Assembly: GCA_946549155.1 (NCBI GenBank)
Contig: CAMNQN010000084.1
Coordinates: 1 to 12,834, forward strand
From: an uncultured Lachnospiraceae bacterium
Lineage (GTDB): Bacteria > Bacillota > Clostridia > Lachnospirales > Lachnospiraceae
Reading direction: 5' to 3'
Length of the DNA stretch: 12,834 nucleotides
The notes under the pieces are model-generated. The model was given only the letters and a program-made list of their open reading frames with translations. It made no database searches and was not told the origin of the DNA. Both the position numbers and the translations under genes were made by a program. Shown one piece after another: positions 1-6,408 of the stretch. The number at the start of each line of letters is the position of its first letter. Position 1 is the stretch's first letter.

Positions 1-63
1 AAAACTTGACAAAATGAGATAATGTTGGAAATAAAGTCAATTAATCAGCGTTTCCATAGGTAT
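1..63 (-). other. Untranslated leader of a gene beyond the left edge
   Basis: This AT-rich stretch lies downstream of the leftward promoter at 64-92 and should be the start of its transcript. It holds a 5-bp inverted repeat, TTGAC at 6-10 and GTCAA at 36-40, which could be a small operator or weak hairpin. I see no Shine-Dalgarno sequence and no credible start codon. In related clusters ftsZ often follows divIB, but nothing here shows which gene comes next. Confidence 0.35.
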
Positions 64-92
64 ATTATAGCATCATTCGTATAATCGGTCAA
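64..92 (-). promoter_or_regulatory. Leftward sigma-A type promoter
   Basis: On the minus strand there is a -35 box TTGACC (87-92) and a perfect -10 box TATAAT (64-69) separated by exactly 17 nt (70-86). The DNA just upstream of the -35 box (93-112) is almost pure A/T with A- and T-runs, as in an UP element. Transcription would start near 57 and leave the window to the left. The promoter lies about 190 nt beyond the divIB stop codon, so it should start a separate transcript for the next gene. Confidence 0.75.
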
Positions 93-173
93 TTATAAAT
101 AAAAATTTTTAATTACCGAAAAAGAAATTAGTGTTATTGCTTAGATAGCAAAGTTTTTTTGTTTAATTCATTA

Positions 174-270
174 GAGGACGCAGGATGAGTCGGGGCCCCA
201 TGGCCATATCCATCTGGAAAACATCTCCGGATGCTTGTGGCCCTGCGCTCCCATCTCTTCCTGCGTCCTC
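174..270. repeat. 97-bp palindromic repeat element, complete copy
   Basis: Two 45-nt arms (174-218 and 226-270) are inverted copies that match at 34 of 45 positions, around a 7-nt loop AAACATC (219-225). The outermost 12 bp, GAGGACGCAGGA and its complement, are perfect. The element would fold into a long hairpin in either strand's RNA. It starts 14 nt after the divIB stop codon. No T-run follows either arm, so it is not a classical intrinsic terminator, though it could protect the 3' end of the cluster mRNA. A half copy with the same arm length lies at 12743-12799. The layout resembles REP/BIME elements or a MITE; I do not recognise the family. Confidence 0.85.
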
Positions 271-284
271 TCCCTCCCCCAAAC

Positions 285-1466
285 TCACTGCGCCAACTGC
301 CCCGTGGCGGGATCAATCTCATTCCAGTAGGCGTCCATCACGTTTCCGTTTTCGTTCACATAGCAGCCGTCAATCGGGGTGCCGTTGGCGTCCACCACCT
401 GGCCGTTCACCACATGCGCGTCATAGCGCAGCGTGCCGGAAGAATCGAACACCATAAATGCGGATACGCCTGTGGTTTCGCCGGATACGGTATCCTCTCC
501 GCTTTCTCCGCCGTCTCCTGCGTTGTCTCCGCTTCCTGTTCCGTCTCCGCCGCCTTCATTGCCGCCTTCCGCTCCGTCTTGGCTGCCTTCATTGCCGCCT
601 TCCGCTCCGTCTTGGCTGCCTTCACCGCCGGCTTCCGCTCCGTCTCCGGTTCCAGCGCCGCCATTTTCGGTTCCGTCCCCGCTGCTTCCCGTTTCATCTC
701 CACCGTCTCCGGCCACGTCTGCGGCATCCTCGCTTCCCGCCGCCTGGAAGGAAATATTTTCTTTTCCGGTAAAGCCTTCCATATTCAGTGTACCGGACTG
801 GCCCTGAATGCTTTGATAAATGGTCACCAGGTTCGCCACCTTCTCCTCCAGGCAGTTGTTCTGTCCCAGCTTCATCATGATGCCGCCCACCGTCAGCGTA
901 ATGTTCAGATTCTCATCAAAAGAAACATTGTCCGGAATAAACTTTGCCTTCACCAGCAGATCGGTTATTTTCAGCATGGCGCTCAGCTGGGCCGTATTCT
1001 CTATGGGGATTTTCTGATAGAGCACCGGCTGCTCCATGCTGATACCGCTGACCAGCGGAACGTCGCCATACACCTCCTGGGTGATCTCCAGCGTCGTTCC
1101 GTTTTTGTCAAAATAAACGTTCTCCCCGGCGTACTGTACATAGCCCAGAAGCTGCTTCTCCTTCACAATCAGCCGCACCTTTCCCGGGGAGAGAAGCTTT
1201 GCCTGAATGCTCTCCAGATAGGGTGTCCTGGTATCTTCCGTAGAATTTCGGTATTTCCAGGAAAAATAGAGCGTGTTTTCTGTCCAGAAATCATAGATCA
1301 GATTATTTTTTATTTCCTCCATGCTGTGTCTCTCACTGCCAATAATCTCTACGGAGCGAATCCGGAACACGCCAATCAGCACCGCCGCCGCAAGCAAAAT
1401 CCCCAGGGCCGCCGCCGTCACAATCCGTATTCTGGTTATCCGCTGCTTTCTTCTTTTTCTCGCCAT
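285..1466 (-). CDS. divIB: Cell division protein DivIB/FtsQ with acidic linker and extra C-terminal module
   Basis: This bitopic membrane protein of the divisome works with FtsL and DivIC to control septal peptidoglycan synthesis. I take the ATG at 1464-1466 (393 residues) because AGGAG lies 7 nt before it; an in-frame GTG at 1586 lies inside murA without support. In order there are a basic N-terminus (MARKRRKQR), a membrane segment at about 14-33, a POTRA-like domain from about 34 (FRIRSVEIIG) to about 110, and the DivIB beta region to about 243. Then comes a Gly/Asp/Glu-rich linker (244-336) without Lys or Arg, containing a repeated 11-residue unit, and a final module (337-393). Linker and module are not part of the usual DivIB, and the protein is longer than the roughly 260 residues typical of the family. 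The module resembles one in the first PBP of this cluster. The N-terminal identification is firm; the tail has no known function. Confidence 0.9.
   Translation of the reverse strand: MARKRRKQRITRIRIVTAAALGILLAAAVLIGVFRIRSVEIIGSERHSMEEIKNNLIYDFWTENTLYFSWKYRNSTEDTRTPYLESIQAKLLSPGKVRLIVKEKQLLGYVQYAGENVYFDKNGTTLEITQEVYGDVPLVSGISMEQPVLYQKIPIENTAQLSAMLKITDLLVKAKFIPDNVSFDENLNITLTVGGIMMKLGQNNCLEEKVANLVTIYQSIQGQSGTLNMEGFTGKENISFQAAGSEDAADVAGDGGDETGSSGDGTENGGAGTGDGAEAGGEGSQDGAEGGNEGSQDGAEGGNEGGGDGTGSGDNAGDGGESGEDTVSGETTGVSAFMVFDSSGTLRYDAHVVNGQVVDANGTPIDGCYVNENGNVMDAYWNEIDPATGQLAQ
288..458 (-). other. C-terminal module of DivIB shared with the PBP
   Basis: This encodes the last 57 residues of DivIB. 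The pattern is F..(F/Y)DS.G.L..DA.V, then VV, then GTP..G, then (V/I)NENG...DA..N. The same pattern in the same order occurs in the PBP encoded at 8344-10602. Inside the module the segment N-G-x-V-x-D-A occurs twice (NGQVVDA and NGNVMDA), which suggests two short beta-hairpin repeats. DNA similarity between the two copies is low, so the duplication or shared origin is old. I do not recognise the module as a named domain. Confidence 0.7.
552..650 (-). repeat. 33-bp tandem repeats within divIB
   Basis: Two identical 33-bp units (552-584 and 585-617) are followed by a diverged third (618-650). They encode the 11-residue unit GSQDGAEGGNE in the acidic linker. The repeat length keeps the reading frame, so unit number can change by slippage without breaking the gene. 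The exact identity of two units suggests a recent duplication. Confidence 0.9.
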
Positions 1467-1560
1467 CTGTTTTCTCCTGTATCTGCTACTATTCCTGACT
1501 CCCGCAGCCACCGCCCCGCCTTTTGTCCTTCGAACAGTATTCTGTATTTTCCCTTTTTTC

Positions 1561-2814
1561 CTACTCCACCGCCCGGATATCCGCACCCAGGCTTCTCAAA
1601 TTTCCGCAGATGTTTTCATATCCCCTGTGGATATACTGACAGTTCCTGATCTGAGTGATGCCATCCGCGTTCAGCCCTGCCAGAAACAGGGCCGCGGCTC
1701 CCCGCAGCTCCTGCGCCTCCACCCAGCTTCCCTTCAGCCGAGGCACCCCCTGGATACGGGCCTCCCGTCCCCGGACCTGGATCCGGGCCCCCATTTTTTG
1801 CAGCTGGGCCGCCGTCTTAAAGCGGGCGTCAAAAATATTTTCCCGGATACGGCTCTCTCCCTCCGTCACCGCCAGCAGCGTCATCATAGGCGACTGCAAA
1901 TCCGTGGGAAACCCCGGGTAAGGCTCCGTCTCCAGCAGCTCAATATTTTTTCTCTTTGCCCGGCAGTCCAGCCTCAGGTCGGCTCCCTGCCATTCCATAT
2001 AAATGCCCATCTGCTGCAGAATGCGCAGCACCGCAGCCATATGTTGCCCCGGCATCCTGCCCAGCGTGACGCGGCCTCCGGTGACGGCCGCCGCCAGCAG
2101 ATAGGTTCCGGCCACAATCCGGTCCGCCGTCAGCTCATGCCGGGAATCCTTTAATTCCCGGCCTCCTAAAATACGGATACTGCCGTCTGTAAGACAGCTG
2201 ATGTCCGCCCCCTTCTCCCTGAAAAACCGGCACAGCTCTTCAATCTCCGGCTCCCTGGCCGCATTGCGGATCACCGTCACACCTTTTCCCCGGACAGCCG
2301 CAAGAATGACGTTTTCCGTGGCCCCCACGCTGGGAAACCTCAGTGTGATCTCCCTCCCGAAAAGTGCTCCGGCCTCCGCCTCAATCCTTCCCTCTTTTTC
2401 CTCCAGCCGCGCTCCCATCTGCTCCATGGCCTGAAGGTGCATATCCACCGGCCTGGCCCCTAGGACACAGCCCCCCGGATAGGGAAGAGAGGCCCGGCCC
2501 ATCCGGCCAAGCAGCGCCCCCAGAAAGAGGATAGAGGAGCGCATTCTGGACGCGATCTGAATGGGAATCTGCCAGCTTTTGACGCCGGAGGCATCCACCG
2601 CCAGGCAATCCCCCTCCCACCAGACCTGGCATCCCAGTATCTCCAGCAGTTCCATCGTGTCAAACACATCCCGTATCCTGGGGCAATGGCTAATCCTGCT
2701 GATTCCCGCATGCAGGATACACCCTGCCAGCATGGGCAAAACCGCGTTTTTTGAGCCCTGTATCTCCACTCTCCCGGCAAGAGGCTTTCCTCCGCGAATT
2801 TCCACATATTCCAA
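1561..2814 (-). CDS. murA: UDP-N-acetylglucosamine 1-carboxyvinyltransferase (MurA)
   Basis: MurA transfers enolpyruvate from phosphoenolpyruvate to UDP-GlcNAc, the first committed cytoplasmic step of peptidoglycan synthesis. The 417-residue length is normal for the family. Key residues are visible: Lys22-Asn23 in QGSKNAVLP, the catalytic Cys116 and Arg121 in PGGCVLGARPVD, the Asp of FPTDLQSP, and the Arg of HRGYE near the C-terminus. The Cys makes it a fosfomycin-sensitive type by family knowledge. The start is TTG at 2812-2814, preceded by GGGGGA with 8 nt spacing; the nearby ATG at 2819-2821 is out of frame. The gene follows ftsW by 41 nt. Its place between ftsW and divIB, where murG, murC or murB often sit, is notable. 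Clostridia often carry two murA copies, so this may be one of two. Confidence 0.95.
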   Translation of the reverse strand: MEYVEIRGGKPLAGRVEIQGSKNAVLPMLAGCILHAGISRISHCPRIRDVFDTMELLEILGCQVWWEGDCLAVDASGVKSWQIPIQIASRMRSSILFLGALLGRMGRASLPYPGGCVLGARPVDMHLQAMEQMGARLEEKEGRIEAEAGALFGREITLRFPSVGATENVILAAVRGKGVTVIRNAAREPEIEELCRFFREKGADISCLTDGSIRILGGRELKDSRHELTADRIVAGTYLLAAAVTGGRVTLGRMPGQHMAAVLRILQQMGIYMEWQGADLRLDCRAKRKNIELLETEPYPGFPTDLQSPMMTLLAVTEGESRIRENIFDARFKTAAQLQKMGARIQVRGREARIQGVPRLKGSWVEAQELRGAAALFLAGLNADGITQIRNCQYIHRGYENICGNLRSLGADIRAVE

Positions 2815-2855
2815 AATTCATTCCCCCAACCTGAGTTTTTGGAGAATCTTATATG

Positions 2856-3950
2856 TTAGTATATGCTGAAATTCTCTTTTTGCCACCGGCTCACCGACAG
2901 CGCCAGCCCCATCTCTGACAGCAGAAACAGCACCGATGTGCCTCCGTAGCTGATAAAGGGCAGCGTGATCCCTGTGTTGGGAATCGAGTTGGTTACCACC
3001 GCCACATTCAAAATGACCTGGATCGCGATATGTCCCATAATACCCGATACCAGCAGGGACCCGAAAAGATCCGCCGCCCGGATGGCAGTGACCATAAAGC
3101 GCCACAGCATAAAGCCGAAAACCAGAAGCAAAAGCACCGCTCCCACCAGGCCCAGTTCCTCGCAGATCACAGAAAAAATCATATCGTTCTGGGCCTCCGG
3201 CACAAAGCCCAGCTTCTGCATACTGTTTCCCAGTCCCTTGCCGAACATCCCGCCGGAGCCGATGGCGTAGAGCCCCTGTATGGTCTGAAAGCCCTTGTCA
3301 TAGCTTTCCGGATCCCGCCACACCGCCAGCCGTTCCAGCCGGTACTGTTCCATGCCAAGAAACAGGGCCACAAATCCGCTGCCCGCCAGGCCCAGCCAAA
3401 TAAAGGGCAGATAGCGGGGATTGGAAATAAAAATCATGATCACAGCGATTCCTAAAATAATCACGGCTGTGCTCAGGTTGTTGGTGCCCACCAGGGCCAC
3501 AATGGGAAGGATGGCCCCCATTACCGCCAGGATCATCCCGGGCCCCCGGCTGTTTTTCCTTCCGCTCACCACCCGGGCCAGCAGCAGGATCACCGCCAGC
3601 TTGGCGTACTCCGCCGGCTGGAAGGACAGGGGACCTAAGGACAGCCACCGCCTGGAGCCATTGTAGGTATCCCCCACCAGCAGGACAGCCCCGGACAGCG
3701 CCAGGGACACCAGGTAAACAGGCACCGCCGCCTGCCACAGCAGGTGGTAATCCAGCTGCGCCACCAGATACATGGAGGCCAGCCCCAGACAGGTGGCAAA
3801 CAATTGTTTCTTAAAATAGTAGGCGGAATCCCCGAAACGGACCTCGCCGTTATACGCGCTGGTACTGTAAAGTGTTATCAGGCCAAATGCTGTCAGAAAC
3901 AGCACGGCTGCCAGAAGGCAGTAATCCGGTTTGCCTCTCTTTTTTTGCAA
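2856..3950 (-). CDS. ftsW: Septal peptidoglycan glycosyltransferase FtsW/SpoVE (SEDS family)
   Basis: This polytopic membrane protein polymerises lipid II into glycan strands and works with a class B PBP. It has 364 residues and about ten hydrophobic segments, the usual SEDS layout. Signatures include NGSRRWLSLG (97-106), SFQPAEYAKL (109-118), the GLGNS and PEAQND region with Asp256 at the position of the catalytic Asp of SEDS polymerases, and ITLPFISYGGTS (328-339). The start is TTG at 3948-3950 with AGGAG 9 nt upstream; no ATG lies in a suitable place. The gene begins 28 nt after the murD stop. Family similarity alone does not decide between vegetative FtsW and sporulation SpoVE. As the only SEDS gene next to both PBPs it may serve both roles. 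Confidence 0.93.
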   Translation of the reverse strand: MQKKRGKPDYCLLAAVLFLTAFGLITLYSTSAYNGEVRFGDSAYYFKKQLFATCLGLASMYLVAQLDYHLLWQAAVPVYLVSLALSGAVLLVGDTYNGSRRWLSLGPLSFQPAEYAKLAVILLLARVVSGRKNSRGPGMILAVMGAILPIVALVGTNNLSTAVIILGIAVIMIFISNPRYLPFIWLGLAGSGFVALFLGMEQYRLERLAVWRDPESYDKGFQTIQGLYAIGSGGMFGKGLGNSMQKLGFVPEAQNDMIFSVICEELGLVGAVLLLLVFGFMLWRFMVTAIRAADLFGSLLVSGIMGHIAIQVILNVAVVTNSIPNTGITLPFISYGGTSVLFLLSEMGLALSVSRWQKENFSIY

Positions 3951-3978
3951 TCCCAGCCACTCCTGAACATAGTTTTTC

Positions 3979-5334
3979 CTAAAGCTTATGCACCAGCTCC
4001 TTGAATACCCTTCCCCTCACCTCGTAATTGGGGAACATTCCCCAGCTGGCGCAGGCCGGGGACAAAAGCACCGCGTCCCCCGGACTGGCGTGCTGCACGC
4101 ACAAATCGAATGCTTCCTCAAAGGTGTCCGCCATGAGAATCTTCTGAAAGCCCAGACTGCGGGCCGCCCGGGCAATCTTCTCCTTCGTCTGTCCCACCAG
4201 CACCAGATATTTTACCTTGCCGTCAAAGGCCCGAATCCATTCCTCATAGGAAGAATCCTTATCATAGCCGCCTCCTATCAGCACCGTCGGCCGGTCCATA
4301 GCCTGGATTCCCTTGATGGCCGCGTCCGGATTGGTCCCCTTGGAGTCATTGTAGTAGACCACGCCATTCTTCTCCGCCACATACTCAATGCGGTGTTCCA
4401 CAGCGGTAAACGCCCGGAGCACATGCCGGATCTGATCCAGCGGCACTCCGTAGGCCAGTGTCATAGCCACAGCCGTCATCACATTTTCATAATTGTGGGT
4501 ACCCAGAAACTTCAGCTCTTTTACAGAGCAGACATCTGTTATCCCGTCTCCGCCGCTGTATTTGATAACGCCGTCCTCCAGATAAATGCCCCGCTCCAGC
4601 CTTCGGGCAGAGCTGAAAAAGATCACCCTTGTCGAAAGCCGCTGCCCGAATCCACGAAGCTCTTCATCCTCGTAATTCAGCACGCAAACATCTTCCCCCG
4701 TCTGATTCTTCGTGATGCTCTCCTTCACCCGGATGTATTCCTCCATGGTGTGGTGACGGTTCAGATGATCGGGGGTAATATTCGTGATGGCGCTCACTTT
4801 CGGGTGAAAGTGATGGATCGTCTCCAGCTGAAAGCTGCTGATCTCCGCCACCGCCACGGAATCCTCCCTGGTCTGCAGTGCCGCCTCCGTATAAGGGTTT
4901 CCAATATTGCCCACCACAAACACGGAGGGCTGGTGATAGCGCATGATCTCTCCCACCAGGGCAGTGGTGGTGGTTTTTCCGTTAGTGCCCGTGATGGCCA
5001 GCACATCTCCCTTACTGTTCTGGTAGGCCAGCTCGATCTCCCCCCATATGGGAATCTGCGCCTCCCGAATCCGCTTCACCGGAGGGATATCCGTGGGCAC
5101 CCCGGGACTTAACACCGCCAGATCCAGACAATCCAGCAGGTCCTGTTTCAGCTCCCCGATGACAATCCGGGCCCGGCTGTTCTTTGGCAGCTTCGCCCGC
5201 ACCTGCGCTTCCGTCAGCGCTTCATTTCCATCATACAGAACGGGAAGCGCTCCCACCCGTTCCAGCAGGTCCGCAGACCCGATACCGCTGATGCCGGTTC
5301 CGAAAACCAGCACCTGTTTATCCTTAAAATCCAT
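3979..5334 (-). CDS. murD: UDP-N-acetylmuramoyl-L-alanine--D-glutamate ligase (MurD)
   Basis: MurD adds D-glutamate to UDP-MurNAc-L-Ala with ATP in the cytoplasm. With the start chosen here it has 451 residues, normal for the family. An N-terminal Rossmann-like domain begins with VLVFGTGISGIGSA. The ATP loop GTNGKTTTT lies at 116-124, followed by EISSFQLE (164-171), NITPDHLNRH (185-194), the carbamylated-lysine region IRVKESITKNQ, HRIE, and YNDSKGTNPDAA (328-339) in the C-terminal domain. I take the ATG at 5332-5334 because GAGGAG lies upstream and the protein then begins directly before the first beta strand. The in-frame GTG at 5362-5364 has no ribosome site, and the ATG at 5341-5343 is too close to the ribosome site. 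The gene lies 39 nt after mraY. Confidence 0.95.
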   Translation of the reverse strand: MDFKDKQVLVFGTGISGIGSADLLERVGALPVLYDGNEALTEAQVRAKLPKNSRARIVIGELKQDLLDCLDLAVLSPGVPTDIPPVKRIREAQIPIWGEIELAYQNSKGDVLAITGTNGKTTTTALVGEIMRYHQPSVFVVGNIGNPYTEAALQTREDSVAVAEISSFQLETIHHFHPKVSAITNITPDHLNRHHTMEEYIRVKESITKNQTGEDVCVLNYEDEELRGFGQRLSTRVIFFSSARRLERGIYLEDGVIKYSGGDGITDVCSVKELKFLGTHNYENVMTAVAMTLAYGVPLDQIRHVLRAFTAVEHRIEYVAEKNGVVYYNDSKGTNPDAAIKGIQAMDRPTVLIGGGYDKDSSYEEWIRAFDGKVKYLVLVGQTKEKIARAARSLGFQKILMADTFEEAFDLCVQHASPGDAVLLSPACASWGMFPNYEVRGRVFKELVHKL

Positions 5335-5373
5335 GTCATCCATCTCCTCTTTGCTAATTTTCACCGGCAGACA

Positions 5374-6348
5374 TTATTGCAGGCCCACCAGCGCGATCAG
5401 GCACAAAAATGCGGTAATCACAGTGAACACGGCATCAATTCTGGTCTCCGACCACCCGCACAGTTCGAAATGATGGTGAATGGGGGCCATCTTGAAGAAC
5501 CGTTTTCCACCGGTTTTTTTAAAATAAGTCACCTGAATCATCACGGAGAGCACCTCCACCAGGTAGATCATTCCGATCATCAGGATGAAGACCGGCAGCT
5601 TCATCATGTAGGCCGCCCCGGCCACAAAGCCGCCCAGGGCCAGAGATCCGGTATCGCCCATAAATACCTTGGCCGGATGAACATTAAACAGCAAAAATCC
5701 CAGCAGAGCTCCCAGCACTGCCGCAGTCATGGGTTCAATGCCCCCGGAAAGCGCCGTGGAGGCCACCGTGAAGAATACCGCCACCATACAGGTAACGCCC
5801 GTGGCCAAACCGTCCAGCCCATCTGTAAAATTTACGCCGTTCACGGTTCCGATTATCACAATGTAAGCCAATGGGGTGGCCGCGATCTTCACCCACTGTC
5901 CGGACAGCACATAGCCGCCGCTAAAGGGAAGCAGCAGCTCCAGACAAGAGCTGTCCATGATCCAGAGATAGGCCACAAAAATCGTGGTGACAATGATCTG
6001 CCCCAGCATTTTCTGCTTCGGCATCAGTCCGTCGGACCGGCGCAGCACCACCTTCAGGTAATCATCCAGAAATCCGATAATGCCAAAGCCCAGGGTAAGA
6101 AACAGCACCGGCACAATCCGCTGATAACTTCCTATATAAAACAGCGACGTAACCAGAATACTAATCAGAATGATCAATCCGCCCATGGTGGGAGTGCCGG
6201 CCTTTTTCAGGTGGGACGCTACTCCCTCCTTACGCTCCGTCTGTCCCACCTTCAGCTTCTGAAGAAAGGGAATCACAACAGGGCTTAACGCCACGCTGAT
6301 GGCAAAAGCCAGAAACAACGGGATCAGAACATCTTTTTCGATTAACAT
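5374..6348 (-). CDS. mraY: Phospho-N-acetylmuramoyl-pentapeptide-transferase (MraY)
   Basis: MraY moves phospho-MurNAc-pentapeptide from UDP to undecaprenyl phosphate, making lipid I at the inner face of the membrane. With the chosen start it has 324 residues, the usual length. Several membrane helices are visible together with the active-site motifs LDDY (94-97, catalytic Asp pair), NFTDGLDGL (173-181), FMGDTGS (229-235) and PIHHHFE (289-295). The start is the ATG at 6346-6348, with GAGG 6 nt upstream. An in-frame ATG at 6405 would add 19 polar residues ahead of the first helix and has no ribosome site. The gene lies 60 nt after the SpoVD-like PBP gene and is followed by murD. Confidence 0.96.
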   Translation of the reverse strand: MLIEKDVLIPLFLAFAISVALSPVVIPFLQKLKVGQTERKEGVASHLKKAGTPTMGGLIILISILVTSLFYIGSYQRIVPVLFLTLGFGIIGFLDDYLKVVLRRSDGLMPKQKMLGQIIVTTIFVAYLWIMDSSCLELLLPFSGGYVLSGQWVKIAATPLAYIVIIGTVNGVNFTDGLDGLATGVTCMVAVFFTVASTALSGGIEPMTAAVLGALLGFLLFNVHPAKVFMGDTGSLALGGFVAGAAYMMKLPVFILMIGMIYLVEVLSVMIQVTYFKKTGGKRFFKMAPIHHHFELCGWSETRIDAVFTVITAFLCLIALVGLQ

Positions 6349-6408
6349 AACACACCTCATCATTCTCTTATGGTTTTTTGTTAAGTATAATTCTTTTTCG
6401 TCCATACT

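Noticed and set aside
6..34. TTGACA on the plus strand as a rightward promoter
   Set aside because: At 16-18 nt spacing there is no acceptable -10 box and no plus-strand gene follows.
37..57. Six-codon frame (METLIN) whose ATG lies near the predicted start of the leftward transcript
   Set aside because: It is very short, has no ribosome site and is well within chance.
137..160. TTGCT-TAGAT-AGCAA hairpin followed by a run of T on the plus strand
   Set aside because: The stem is only 5 bp with few G/C pairs, and no plus-strand gene to terminate is seen in the window.
231..1649. 472-codon open frame on the plus strand opposite divIB
   Set aside because: It lies antisense to a well-supported gene and has no recognisable domain. 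The same effect occurs at 3988-5112, 6640-8259 and 8347-9528, so it follows from codon bias in GC-rich genes.
6346..6405. Upstream in-frame ATG that would extend MraY by 19 residues
   Set aside because: It has no ribosome site, whereas the ATG at 6346-6348 has GAGG at good spacing and gives the usual protein length.
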